NCBI GenBank assembly: GCA_022009855.1
Contig: CP091727.1
Span: 62,001-126,000, forward strand
From: Lentisphaeria bacterium
Lineage (GTDB): Bacteria; Verrucomicrobiota; Lentisphaeria; Victivallales; Victivallaceae
Reading direction: 5' to 3'
DNA length: 64,000 nt
The translations under genes were made by a program, and so were the position numbers. Of this stretch, positions 27,566 to 36,961 are shown piece by piece (position 1 is the first letter of the stretch; each line of letters starts with the position of its first letter). The notes beneath the pieces are model-generated. The model searched no databases. It saw only the letters and a program-made list of their open reading frames with translations, and was not told the origin of the DNA.

Positions 27566-28997
27566 ATGTTCAACAGACTCAAATCCATTTTTCGGAGCAG
27601 AACCCCTCCGAAGCAGCTTGTCCGCGCCCGGTTTGATGCGGCGCAGACGACGCGGGACAACTGGCGTCACTGGTCGGCGGCGGATCATCTGTCGGCGGAC
27701 ATGGAGGCCGCGCCGGAAGTGCGCAGGACGCTGCGGATGCGCTCGCGCTACGAAGTCGCCAACAATTCCTACGCCAGAGGACTGGTGCAGATGCTTGCAA
27801 ACGACACCATCGGTACGGGTCCGCGACTGCAGATGCTATCCGCCGACGAGACGTTCAATGATGCTGTGGAAACGGCATTCATGCGCTGGTCGGATGCCGT
27901 TCGTCTTGCTCCGAAACTCCGGACGATGCGAATGGCCCGCTGTCAGGATGGCGAAGCGTTTGCCGTGCTGGCAACGAATCCAAAAATCCGCCACGGTGTG
28001 AAACTGGACCTGCAGTTGATCGAGGCGGATCGTGTTTCCGGTGAACTGCACTGGTTCGAAGATGATACCAGTGTCGACGGAATCTCGTATGACCGCTGGG
28101 GAAATCCGACGGACTACCGGGTTTTGAAGTACCATCCCGGGGACATCCGGTATATGCCGGGCGACGATGCGATCCACATCCCGGCGGAATACATGATACA
28201 TATTTTCCGTCAGGATCGTCCGGGATTGCATCGAGGAGTTCCCGAGATCACGCCCGCGCTGCCGCTGTTTGCTCAACTTCGCAGATACAATCTTGCTGTG
28301 CTTTCAGCGGCGGAGGCCGCGGCGGATTTTGCGGCGATTCTCTACACGGATGCCCCGCCGAACGGCGAATCGGATGAAGTCGAGCCCATGGATGCCATTC
28401 CGCTGGAACGGAACATGATGCTGACGGTTCCGGCCGGGTGGAAAATGGGGCAGCTCGACCCCAAACAGCCGGCGGCGAACCATGCGGAGTTCGTGAAGAT
28501 CATTCTGAGCGAAATCGCCCGCTGTGTGGTGACGACCTACGGCACGCTGGCGGGAGATTTTTCCGGGCACAACTACGCCAGCGGCAGACTGGACAACCAG
28601 ATTTACCATAAAAGCATTCTTGTCGACCGGTCGTTTTGGGAAACGGAAGTCCTGAACCGGATTTTTGAGGTGTGGTTCCGGGAATATCGCCTGACAGCGG
28701 GCGGACGAGTGGTGGACGAGCGGCACACATGGTTCTGGGACGGTTTCCCGCATGTCGATCCGTCGAAGGAAGCCACCGCCCAGGAAACCCGGCTGACGAA
28801 CAACACAACAACTCTTGCGGCAGAGTGTGCCAAGGACGGACGGGATTACTTGTCCGTTCTGCGGCAGCGGGCAAAAAGAGATCAAACTGATGAAGGAGCT
28901 TGGAATCCCGATCAGTTCCGAGTCCCCGGGATCCCCGAAATCCCCGGAACAGCAAACCGAACCGGATGACGGTTCAGAACCCAGAGAGGATATATGA
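27566..28997 (+). CDS. Phage portal protein (lambda family)
   Basis: About 475 aa. Starts MFNRLKSIFRSRTPPKQL. Typical portal segments: RARFDAAQTTRDNWRHWS, RRTLRMRSRYEVANNSYARGL, GEAFAVLATNP, LQLIEADRV, HIFRQDRPGLHRGVPEITPAL, and the clip/stem region GTLAGDFSGHNYASGRLDNQIYHKS. One indel near 28880 changes the tail; the corrected end reads LRQRAKEIKLMKELGIPI, as expected for lambda portals. The dodecameric portal forms the DNA entry channel. Confidence 0.93.
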
Positions 28998-31058
28998 GTG
29001 AATTCACCCCTGATTGAAGCGTCAAACGGCGCGAAACCGAAAGTGGTCGGAGTTGCCTACTCCGGCGGAAAAATGAGTCTGCCGGGGTGGCGACATCCTG
29101 TTGTGGTCGATCTTGCCGGAATGGAGATTCCCGAAAGCGTCCCGCTTTTGACCAATCACGAGAACAAGACGGACAGCCGGATCGGACTCATTTCTGCCGC
29201 AGTTCGGAACAATGCCCTGGAGATCACCGGAGAGATCGTCTCCGACAGCAGGGATGCGGCCGATATCATCGCGCAGGGCAAGGCAGGAGCGGACTGGCAG
29301 CTGAGCATCGGTGCGGATGTGAAAGAGTGCGAGCTGGTCAAAGGCAGCCGCGAGGTGAATGGTCAGGAAGTCGAAGGCCCGTTCTACCACATCAAAAATC
29401 GACGCTGCGGGAGGTTTCCGTTGTTGCCGTGGGCGCGGATGCTCACACCAATATGAAAGTGAATGCGAAATTCAACCTTGTCAACCAGGAAGGAGAAGCT
29501 ATGAACAACAAGTCCGAAACGAAGAGTGTTTCCGCCGTGAGCGCCCCGAATGACGCTGCACCTCCGGAGAAAAGCCGGAACCGGAACAGAAGCCCGGCAA
29601 TCCAGCAAACAAGCCCGGCGAACCGGAAAAGAAACCCGATAACGCGGAAAAGAAGCCCGGACAGGCGGCCGCGGAAGCGACACCGCCTGCGATTCAGGCC
29701 TCCGCCGGGGATGTGGCGGCGACCGCCCGTGAAGCGGCTCAGAACGCCGTCAAAGCCGAGCGTGAACGCATCAGTGCGATTCAGGCGATCTGCGACGGTG
29801 AATTCCCGGAAATTGAACGGGAGGCGATTGCCGGAGGCTGGACGCCGGAGGTGGTGACGAAGAAGGTGCTCGAAACGATCCGGGCCGAACGTCCCGCCGC
29901 CAATGTCAATATCAGCGTGAAGACCGCCCCGGAAGGCGGAGAGTTGCGCAAGACCATCGAAGCGGCAATGTGTCTCCGGGTCGGAGTGAGCGCCGACCAG
30001 CTGGAGAAATCCTATGGGGCCAAAACGGTGGGAAGCGGGGATGGCCGAAATGGACATGCCGCTGAAGCAGCTTCTGATCGAATGTATGAAACTCGACGGC
30101 ATTCCGTACAGCCGCGGCTTCGACAATGAAACGATCCGTGCGGCGTTCTCGAGTGTTTCGCTTCCGGGGATCCTGAGCAACGTGGCGAACAAGAAACTCC
30201 TGCAGAGCTACGAGGCCCAGCCGATCATCGCCATGAAGCTGTGTTCCACGGGCGACCTCAACGACTTCAAGGAGAACGACCGCTTCCGCCTGACGGATGT
30301 GGGCGATCTGCTTCCGATTGCCGCCGACGGTGAGATCAAGGACGGCGGACTGATCGAAAGAGCGCGAAAAATCAGCTCGACACCTACGGGAAAAAGTTCT
30401 GCCTGACGCGCAAAATGATCATCAACGATGATCTGGGCGCATTCATGAAAGTGCCGACGGCGATGGGCAACCGGGCGGCGCGACTGATCGATCAGCTGTT
30501 TTTCAGCCGGCTTCTCTCGAATCCGGCGCAGGCGGACGGCAAGGCGCTGTTCAGCACGAATCACAAAACCTGCTCTCCGGCGCAAGTTCGGCGCTGAGTT
30601 CCGATTCGCTCAAGAAGGCGATCCAGCTCTTCCTGGATCAGGTGGATGCCGACGGTCAGCCGATCTCGGTGGAACCGAAATATCTGCTGGTTCCGACTGC
30701 GCTCAAGCATCTCGCGATCGAACTGACGCAGGGGGCGACCCTCATCATGAGCGGCACGGACAACGCGGTTCGTCCGGCGCTGAATGTGCTTTCCGATGAA
30801 AATCTGCAGGTGATCAGTTCGCCGTATCTCGGCAACAGCGCCTACGAGGGATCCAGCCAGACCGGGTGGTATCTCTTCGGCGACCCGAAAACGGTCGATA
30901 CCTGGGAGATCGGCTTCCTGAAAGGGAAGCGCACGCCGACCGTTGAGCGCGGTGAGACGGACTTCAACACCCTCGGTCTCTGGTTCCGTGTGTATTTCGA
31001 TCTTGGCGTTCGCGAGCAGGATCACCGCGGCATGGTCAAAGCCAACGGGGCCGCGTAA
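28994..31058 (+). CDS. Prohead protease-major capsid protein fusion
   Basis: About 680 aa read across six frame changes (near 29007, 29400, 29575, 30020, 30365, 30575). The N-terminal protease-like domain has VGVAYSGGKM...PLLTNHENKTDSRIGLISAA and GADWQLSIGADVKE. A Pro/Lys/Glu-rich spacer follows, then a scaffold-like helix VAATAREAAQNAVKAERERI, and then the HK97-type capsid with GRGFDNETIRAAF-like, RKMIINDDLGAFMKVP, PKYLLVPTALKHLA and WYLFGDPKTVDTWEI. Such fusions are known in siphophages. The start ATG overlaps the portal stop. Confidence 0.88.
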
Positions 31059-31133
31059 GCAGTCAAAGCACAAGCGGGGCGGATTTTGTATCCGCCTCTC
31101 ACTTTCAAACTCAATTCAAGGAGATTTTTTACA

Positions 31134-31659
31134 ATGCTTGCACGCTATGTTCAGAAGGGTGACGCCATTGATTACCGTCCGACGGAGGCGGTTGCCGCAG
31201 GAGATGTGGTCATCATCGCGGATCTGATCGGGATCGCCCGGCTCGATATCGATGCGGGAACGCTCGGTTCCCTCGCAGTGGTCGGAGTGTTCGATGTTGT
31301 GAAAGCGGACGGCGCGATTCCTTCCGGCTCGACGGTCTACTGGGACGCGGGAGCGAAGAAGGCGACCACGGTCAGCGGATCGAACCACTACCTCGGCAAG
31401 GCCATTGCGGCGGCGGAAGCGGCCGACGATACGGTTCGTGTGCTTCTCAACGCCCCGTACAGCCTCGCGACGACCTTTGTCGCGGGCGATCCGATCACGG
31501 ATTTGACCGACAATTCGGGCGGAACTCCGTCCGACACGATTCCCGTTCTCGCCTGTGAAAGCGGGTGTGACTGCAAACATGCGATTGCCTCGCTGACGAA
31601 GAAAAACCAACACGATTCTTGCCGCTCTCCGCGCGGTCGGCATCATCGCCAGTGAATAA
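31134..31659 (+). CDS. DUF2190 capsid decoration-type protein
   Basis: About 174 aa. MLARYVQKGDAIDYRPTEAVAAGDVVIIADLIGIA, then VVGVFDVVKADGAIPSGSTVYWDAG, the standard DUF2190 pattern of small capsid-decorating proteins. It follows the capsid gene, as in related phages. One indel near 31606 changes the tail; the corrected end TKKINTILAALRAVGIIASE stops at 31659, overlapping the next start. Confidence 0.85.
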
Positions 31660-32009
31660 TGGGACTGCTGGAGAACGCAGCCGAATGGCTGGAATCCCAG
31701 CGGATCCGGGAGCTCTCCGTTCCGATTGTCTACCAGCGCCGGGATGGCGAGACGTTGAACATCCCGGCGACGCTGGGGCGGACGCTGTTCCGTGCGGAAA
31801 ATGAATACGGCGTGACTATCCGGACGGAGACGCGCGATTTTCTGATCGCGGCGGAGGATCTGCCGGATGATCCGGAGCGCGGAGATGTGATTCTCCATGC
31901 CGGACTCCGCTATGAAGTTCTTGCGCCGAACGGCGAGCCGGTCTGGCGCTGGTCCGGAACCGGGCGGATTCTGCGGAGAATTCACACAAAGGAAATCGGA
32001 GGTGCATGA
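31659..32009 (+). CDS. Head-tail connector-like protein, 116 aa
   Basis: Starts MGLLENAAEWLESQRIREL. Beta-rich, ending WSGTGRILRRIHTKEIGGA. Position directly after the decoration gene and size fit a head-tail joining protein. No catalytic motif. Confidence 0.7.
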   Translation: MGLLENAAEWLESQRIRELSVPIVYQRRDGETLNIPATLGRTLFRAENEYGVTIRTETRDFLIAAEDLPDDPERGDVILHAGLRYEVLAPNGEPVWRWSGTGRILRRIHTKEIGGA

Positions 32010-32242
32010 TGCCTGATACCCCGGATCATCGCGACTTGTGGCATGAACTCAATCAGGCGCGGCTGGATATCGCGGAACTGCGGGGAATGCTGAGTATGCA
32101 TTTCTCCGAAGGACAGCATCACTATCCGCCGTGCAAACCTGCGGCGGATCTGCAGAAAACGATGCTTTCATCGCTGGCGGCGGCGCTGATCGCGCTTCTC
32201 GCGGCGGTTGGCAATATCATCATGGAATTCATACGGAGGTGA
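32006..32242 (+). CDS. Single-pass membrane protein with N-terminal coiled coil, 78 aa
   Basis: RDLWHELNQARLDIAELRGM helix, a Cys/His segment HHYPPCKP and one membrane segment LSSLAAALIALLAAVGNIIM near the C-terminus. Overlaps the previous gene. Could be a holin-like or envelope-interacting accessory protein; not assignable. Confidence 0.65.
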   Translation: MMPDTPDHRDLWHELNQARLDIAELRGMLSMHFSEGQHHYPPCKPAADLQKTMLSSLAAALIALLAAVGNIIMEFIRR

Positions 32243-32245
32243 AGA

Positions 32246-32641
32246 GTGAGCGACATTCTGAACCTGGCGCGCGCGGTCGCGGAGGAACTCAGGGAATATA
32301 AAGCCGAGCTGCTTTATTTCCCGGAGTTTGAATTGCGTGATCTGGATGATCTGCGGATCGTTGTGGTTCCGGCCGGAACACAGTACAAGACACTTTCCCG
32401 CGCGGCTCATGAGGAACTGCCGAAAGTGCAGATCGGCATATTGAAACGATGCCGGGAGGATGCGCTGGATGAAATGCTGTGCTTTGCGGAAAAACTCGGA
32501 CTCGGCTTCCTGAACCGGAAACTTGCCGGAGGAACTTGTATTTCGGTCATCTACAACCCCATCTACAGTCCGGAGCATTTGCGTGAGCGAGGGCAGTTCA
32601 CCAGCGTCATTGAACTCGTATTCAAAGTTCTCAAACAATAA
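32246..32641 (+). CDS. Phage tail-completion-type protein, 131 aa
   Basis: MSDILNLARAVAEELREYKAEL, then a beta-rich middle with ELRDLDDLRIVVVPAGTQYKTLSR and C-terminal SVIYNPIYSPEHLRERGQFTSVIELVFK. Pattern and location fit minor head-tail/neck proteins of siphophages. Confidence 0.65.
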   Translation: MSDILNLARAVAEELREYKAELLYFPEFELRDLDDLRIVVVPAGTQYKTLSRAAHEELPKVQIGILKRCREDALDEMLCFAEKLGLGFLNRKLAGGTCISVIYNPIYSPEHLRERGQFTSVIELVFKVLKQ

Positions 32642-32687
32642 AGCTGACAGTGGGATGCCGCTGCAGACTGGAATCCATACTGGTCAT

Positions 32688-32951
32688 TCAGCGGTAAACT
32701 TCACGTCGATGACCGACTTTGAGGGCAAGAACCACCAATTTGTCATCTTGAATCTGACAGATCACACGGTAGTCCTCAATCCGGTAACGCCAAAGTCCGG
32801 AAAGATTGGCCGTCAATGCTTTTCCGAAACGTCTGGGATCAAGATCGGTTGTTATCCGTTCCTGAAAAAATTTCAAAATCTGTTTTCTGGTTGCCGGGGC
32901 AAGTTTTTTCAGTTCCTTGGCAGCACGGACATCGAATTCAACGTGCCACAT
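32688..32951 (-). CDS. RelE/ParE-family toxin
   Basis: About 87 aa from MWHVEFDVRAAKELKKLAP. RelE-like features: RKQILKFFQERI, DPRRFGKALTANLSGLWRYRIEDYRVICQIQDD and the final ALKVGHRREVYR, the family's usual end. Such toxins cleave ribosome-bound mRNA. The start ATG overlaps the antitoxin stop. Antisense to the structural operon around it, so acquired as an independent module. Confidence 0.9.
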   Translation of the reverse strand: MWHVEFDVRAAKELKKLAPATRKQILKFFQERITTDLDPRRFGKALTANLSGLWRYRIEDYRVICQIQDDKLVVLALKVGHRREVYR

Positions 32952-33153
32952 TGGTTTCTTCCTCAATCAGAGATTCCAGAGAAATGGTTGCGCCGGGTGT
33001 TTTTAAACGTTTTTCGGCAATGTAGATGTCTTCCAAATCTTCCAGATGGTCGAGAATGGCTTCCCTGACGTAAAACGTTTTGGTACGCCCGGTCAATTTT
33101 GCCAGATTATCCAGTCTGGACTCAATTTCCTTCGGCAAACGGACAGCAATCAT
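32938..33153 (-). CDS. RelB/DinJ- or RHH-type antitoxin
   Basis: 71 aa from MIAVRLPKEIESRLDNLAK. Ribbon-helix-helix N-terminus with TGRTKTFYVREAILDHLEDLEDIYIAEKRL, then a toxin-binding tail ending EETNVAR. Preceded by GGAGGTGCATC. It probably binds the operator just upstream and neutralises the downstream toxin. Confidence 0.9.
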   Translation of the reverse strand: MIAVRLPKEIESRLDNLAKLTGRTKTFYVREAILDHLEDLEDIYIAEKRLKTPGATISLESLIEEETNVAR

Positions 33154-33171
33154 GATGCACCTCCAACTTGT

Positions 33172-33211
33172 GTTATACAAGTATATCTGATATACATGTA
33201 TATCATATACC
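33172..33211 (-). promoter_or_regulatory. Operator/promoter of the RelBE-like module
   Basis: AT-rich inverted repeats: GTATATCTGATATACATG and TATATCATATAC, built from repeated GTATAT/ATATAC half-sites immediately before the antitoxin. This is the layout of RHH-antitoxin autoregulation. Confidence 0.6.
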
Positions 33212-33245
33212 GAAAAGAAAAAAGTCAAGGAGAAAAGTCAAAAAC

Positions 33246-33632
33246 GTGAAAGTTCATATTGAACTTGATGAACGTCGGATCCTGCTTGCTGTTCAAGGCG
33301 GCAATATAACAGCACTGCGGCGCGCGGGAGCTTACATCCGGAAATCCGCCCGCAACCGGGTTTCACAGAGTCAGAAGGCCTCCATGCCCGGCACACCGCC
33401 GAACACCCGGCGCGGACTTCTGAAGCAATCGCTGCTGTTCGGTGTGGAAAAACAGCGTCAGTCCGTTGTAATCGGACCGGCGGAGTCCTTCATCGGAACA
33501 GCGATGGCTGCGCATGAATTCGGCGGAATTTACCGCAAACGGCGCTATCCCAGACGGCCGCTCATGGGTCCGACTCTGGAAAAGACGCTTCCGAAACTCC
33601 CGGCACTCTGGGAAAATTCTGTCAAAAAATAA
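33246..33632 (+). CDS. HK97 gp10-like tail-completion protein
   Basis: 128 aa with GTG start after AAGGAGAAAAG. IRKSARNRVSQSQKASMPGTPPNTRRGLLKQS and AHEFGG, then RRYPRRPLMGPTLEKTLPKLP match the gp10/tail-completion family (Lys/Arg N-half, AHExGG, terminal ...RPFMxPAL-like). Next to the major tail gene before the IS insertion. Confidence 0.82.
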   Translation: MKVHIELDERRILLAVQGGNITALRRAGAYIRKSARNRVSQSQKASMPGTPPNTRRGLLKQSLLFGVEKQRQSVVIGPAESFIGTAMAAHEFGGIYRKRRYPRRPLMGPTLEKTLPKLPALWENSVKK

Positions 33633-33641
33633 AGAGGAGAT

Positions 33642-34966
33642 GGTATGATAAATAGCTGACGTTCGCGGTTTCTGCTTGCGGCGTGTAATTTATGGCGATT
33701 AACTTACACGTATGGAAGCGGACAGGTTGCAGACTGAATATTTATTTGAGGCGCCTCCGAGAAGAGGATGACCCCGGAAAGGAGATTAGTCAGATCTGCA
33801 AACCAGAGCGCCACCGTAGAGAGCGATGTTAATTCGACTACTCTGTATAGGGAGGATGGTGAGGCCGTGACAGCAGTTCCGCTTCGATTCGTGAAAAACG
33901 AATGGAGGCTGACGATGATGACAAGTTTTGTGGGAGTGGATTTGCACCGGAACAACTTCACGTATTGTATCCGGGAAAACGGCGAGGAGAAGAAAATCGG
34001 CAAGTGCGAAATCAGTGAGTTGAAAGGTTTTGCTTCACTGCTCGGAAAGGATACTGCCATGGCGGTGGAAGCGACCGGCAACACATTTATGTTTTGCCGG
34101 TTCCTGAAAGCTCATGTGGGACGGCTCGTCGTAGTAAATCCCTCACAGTTCAAAGTGATCAGCACGTCCACGAAAAAGACGGACAAGCATGACGCGAAAA
34201 TATTGGCGGAGTTTCTGGAAAAGGATATGCTTCCGGAGGTAAGAATGAAAGACGATTTACAAGCGAAGATTTCAAGTTTGACGCAGACCAGGGAAAAGCT
34301 GGTTCAGTTGCGTACCGTCTTGAAAAACAAAGTCAATAATCTGCTGGCTGCCAATTTCATCGTTTTGAAGCGGGAGGAGTTGTCCACGGAGACCGGGCTT
34401 CGGAAAGCTTTGAGCTTTCACTTTGACCCAATCACCGATACGGAACTGTTCGTGGTCGTCGAACAAATTCGCAGCTTGAATCAAAGCATTGAAAAATTGG
34501 ATAAGACGATTGAGGATCATGGCAGTAAGATGGACGGCTTCAAGAATCTGAAATCCATTAAAGGAATCGGTTCGAAAGGGGCGGCAACTCTGCTCTCGAC
34601 AATCGGCAATATCCATGACTTCCGTTCTTCGAAACAGCTTGCGGCTTATATCGGAATCGTCCGAGAGTAAGTAATTCAAATGATACGGTCTGTCATGGAC
34701 GAATCACGAAGAACGGCAGCAAAATTGCACGAACCACATTGGTTCAATGTGCGCTGATCGCAAAACGATACAGCCCGTATCTCCATGCCTTTCATGAATC
34801 GGTTAAAAGTCGGCGGGGTGGAGCGAAAGCCAATATCGCCTTGGCTCGCAAATTCCTCGATATCGTGTATCGAACATTAAAAAACAACTGGATGTTTGAG
34901 GATTTTACTCAATTCAAACTCGTAAAAAATTGAGTTTTTCCCGGCATCGAAGTGGAATTTTATCAT
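33642..34966 (+). mobile_element. IS110-family insertion sequence
   Basis: The element separates the tail-completion and major tail genes. AGGAGAT occurs at both edges (33635-33641 and 34967-34973), so the ribosome site of the tail gene is intact. About 270 bp of non-coding sequence before the transposase is the place where IS110 elements encode their bridge RNA. Boundaries are estimated from the AGGAGAT copies and from homology with the remnant at 11.6 kb. Confidence 0.8.
33915..34933 (+). CDS. IS110-family transposase
   Basis: About 340 aa. DEDD RuvC-like N-terminal domain: FVGVDLHRNNFTYCIREN, AVEATGNTF, KTDKHDAKILAEFL. C-terminal Tnp_20 domain: LKSIKGIGSKGAATLLSTIG and KQLAAYIGI, then after one missing C near 34663, TKNGSKIARTTL with the serine nucleophile, and FLDIVYRTLKNNWMF. 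The enzyme recombines DNA under bridge-RNA guidance. Confidence 0.92.
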
Positions 34967-34978
34967 AGGAGATTTTTT

Positions 34979-35410
34979 ATGGCTATTGTACTGGGCCTTG
35001 ATGCAATTCTGATGCGCGGCCCCGCCGGTTCGACCGGCTCGACCGAGGTCAAAAACGTCAAGGATTTGACTTTGAATCTGGAGTCAGGCGAGGCTGATGT
35101 CACGACGCGGGCCACGAAGGGGTGGCGGGCGTCGGTCGCGACTTTGAAAGAGGCGTCGCTTGAGTTCAACATTCTCTATGACACGGAGGATGAGGACTAC
35201 AACGCCTTTGCCGACGCCTACTTCAACAATACGCCGATGGCGTTGTTTGTCACGGACGGCAACGGAACCGGTCTTGACGCGGACTTCTCCATCACCGGAT
35301 TTTCGATTGAACAGCCTCTGGAGGAAGCGCTTTCTGTGAGCGTCACCGCCAAACCCACGGCCTCGGAACGTGCGCCGCAGTGGACGAGCGGAGGCGGTGT
35401 CGGCGGGTAA
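34979..35410 (+). CDS. Major tail (tube) protein
   Basis: 143 aa, start MAIVLGLDAILMRG after AGGAGAT. EVKNVKDLTLNLESGEADVTTRATKGWRA and ATLKEASLEFNI are typical of siphophage tube proteins, as is the closing LSVSVTAKPT. Precedes the chaperone and tape-measure genes as expected. Confidence 0.85.
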   Translation: MAIVLGLDAILMRGPAGSTGSTEVKNVKDLTLNLESGEADVTTRATKGWRASVATLKEASLEFNILYDTEDEDYNAFADAYFNNTPMALFVTDGNGTGLDADFSITGFSIEQPLEEALSVSVTAKPTASERAPQWTSGGGVGG

Positions 35411-35464
35411 GAGCATCCGTTTCCCCGTATGCAGGCAATCAATCATCCAAGGAGCAAGTGACAC

Positions 35465-35972
35465 ATGAAAACTTTCACGGACAATACCGGCCGAACCTGG
35501 ACGCTCTCGGTCACGGTCGGCACGATCAAACGGGTGCGCGCCCTCTGCGGTGTGGATCTGGCAAACATCATCACCATGGAGAGCGGAAAAACTCCGAACG
35601 TCGGACTGTTGGAACGTCTTGCGGCTGATCCCGTTCTTCTGGTCGATGTGCTTTTTGCGGTTTGCAAGCCCGAGGCGGATGCAAAAGGAATTACCGATGA
35701 GGAATTCGGCCGCGCCATGGCAGGCGACGCCATTGAGCTTGCCGCGACGGCTCTGCTGGACGAGATCATCGATTTTTTTTCCCGAGGCGAAGCGAAAGGT
35801 GTTCCGGAAGATCCTCGACGCGAGCCGCCGCTTCGAGGCGCGAAGCAAGCAGGCGCTGACGGAACTTCTCGAGGATCCGGCATTCGACGAAAAAATCGAT
35901 CAGGCCCTCGATCGCTTGACGATCTCATCCTCCGTCTCGCCGGAATCGCCGGAGTCAATCCCGACCCCCTGA
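35465..35972 (+). CDS. Tail assembly chaperone (gpG-like)
   Basis: About 169 aa. MKTFTDNTGRTWTLSVTVGTIKRVRALCGVDL is typical of this family; then ELAATALLDEIIDFF, a shift at the eight-T run (35771-35778), KVFRKILDASRRFEARSKQAL, ending PESIPTP. Located between tail tube and tape measure, where G/GT chaperones guide tape-measure assembly. Confidence 0.75.
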
Positions 35973-36191
35973 CGCTTCGGGAACTAGCCGCCCTCGCGGA
36001 TGCGCGGGGGCGCTTTGAATGGGAGCAGACTGCAAGCCTGATGGCGCTCATCGTCAACCTGATGCGTGACCCAAAGAAAAAACAAGCCGGTCAAAGCGGA
36101 GGATTTCAACCCGTATACAGTGAAAGAAAAGGCCTCCCTGAAAGCGCCGCTTTCCGTTCTGCGGGACGTCTTTATCAAAGGAAAGAATTAA
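35912..36191 (+). CDS. Tail assembly chaperone second part (GT-like)
   Basis: Reads SLDDLILRLAGIAGVNPDPLTLRELAALADARGR, then WEQTASLMALIVNLMRDP and, after a shift near 36095, FNPYTVKEKASLKAPLSVLRDVF ending KGKN. It overlaps the end of the gpG-like frame by ~60 bases in another frame and has no clear start. This is the geometry of a lambda-type programmed frameshift product, though random indels nearby prevent proof. Confidence 0.65.
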
Positions 36192-36559
36192 ACCTTGTCG
36201 GACAGATTTGCTTTTGCAATTCCATATTCCGGTAAAGCAGTGATTTGTTTCAGAACCTTCTCTGCTTGATTTTGAGAAATATTCCAAACATTTATCAAGT
36301 CAATACCGAAATACTGATGAATCAGGACATCCCGAAAACCGGCCATGCCTCGCCAATCAATTTCTGGATGTTGGACACGGAATTCTTCTGAAACGTTTTT
36401 GGCGGCTTCTCCAATAATCTCATAATTCCTGACCACAGCGTCTTGAACGAGAGAATTCGTAGAAAACTCGTTTTCTGTCATGTCCTTCACATACTGCAGA
36501 ATCTTCTCAAAAGAGGATGCTATATGCAGCAGAAAAACGCCATTGTCATGTTTTTTCAT
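36188..36559 (-). CDS. hepT: HepT-family RNase toxin
   Basis: 123 aa helical HEPN protein. The active-site motif R-x4-H-x-Y is present (RDVLIHQY), with VQDAVVRNYEIIGEAAKNVS typical of HepT. Usually an RNase inactivated by AMPylation from the partner MntA. Overlaps the MntA stop by four bases. Antisense within the tail operon; its end overlaps the chaperone stop. Confidence 0.92.
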   Translation of the reverse strand: MKKHDNGVFLLHIASSFEKILQYVKDMTENEFSTNSLVQDAVVRNYEIIGEAAKNVSEEFRVQHPEIDWRGMAGFRDVLIHQYFGIDLINVWNISQNQAEKVLKQITALPEYGIAKANLSDKV

Positions 36560-36846
36560 AAGATCACGGCCTCTGCTAAAACACCCTCTCGAATATACGG
36601 ATGCAGACCTCGCTTGGAAACAACATCGACCTTGCAGTTAAGAAGGTTTTCAATTTCATCCTGGATATGCACCTGGTCAAACAAGGTTGCATGCGGTGTG
36701 AAATCTACAAGCAAGTCCACATCGCTTTCGGAGGTCTCCTCTTTCCGTGCGCAGGAGCCGAAGACATAGACCTTGCTTGCATTATGCTTCCGGGCAATCT
36801 GGTAGATTTCAGCCTTTAAGCGGCGCAGTCTGTCAAGCTGACACAT
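36556..36846 (-). CDS. mntA: MntA-family minimal nucleotidyltransferase antitoxin
   Basis: 96 aa, start MCQLDRLRRLKAEIYQIARK at 36846 behind GGAGGAG. The nucleotidyltransferase signature GS-x10-DxD is complete (FGSCARKEETSESDVDLLVDF region), then VDVVSKRGLHPYIREGVLAEA. MntA AMPylates HepT to block its RNase. The pair forms a complete module. Confidence 0.92.
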   Translation of the reverse strand: MCQLDRLRRLKAEIYQIARKHNASKVYVFGSCARKEETSESDVDLLVDFTPHATLFDQVHIQDEIENLLNCKVDVVSKRGLHPYIREGVLAEAVIL

Positions 36847-36961
36847 ATTCTCCTCCCGGTTCGAGATCAACAGTATTGCTTCATCAATGCCTAATGTAAC
36901 CCGCTTTGAAAAAAATCAAGTGCAGGTGTTTCAACATGAACTTGAAACAGAAGGAATCCAC

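Noticed and set aside
29087..29857. Arg-rich protein after the protease
   Set aside because: It is the wrong frame of the protease-capsid spacer between two indels.
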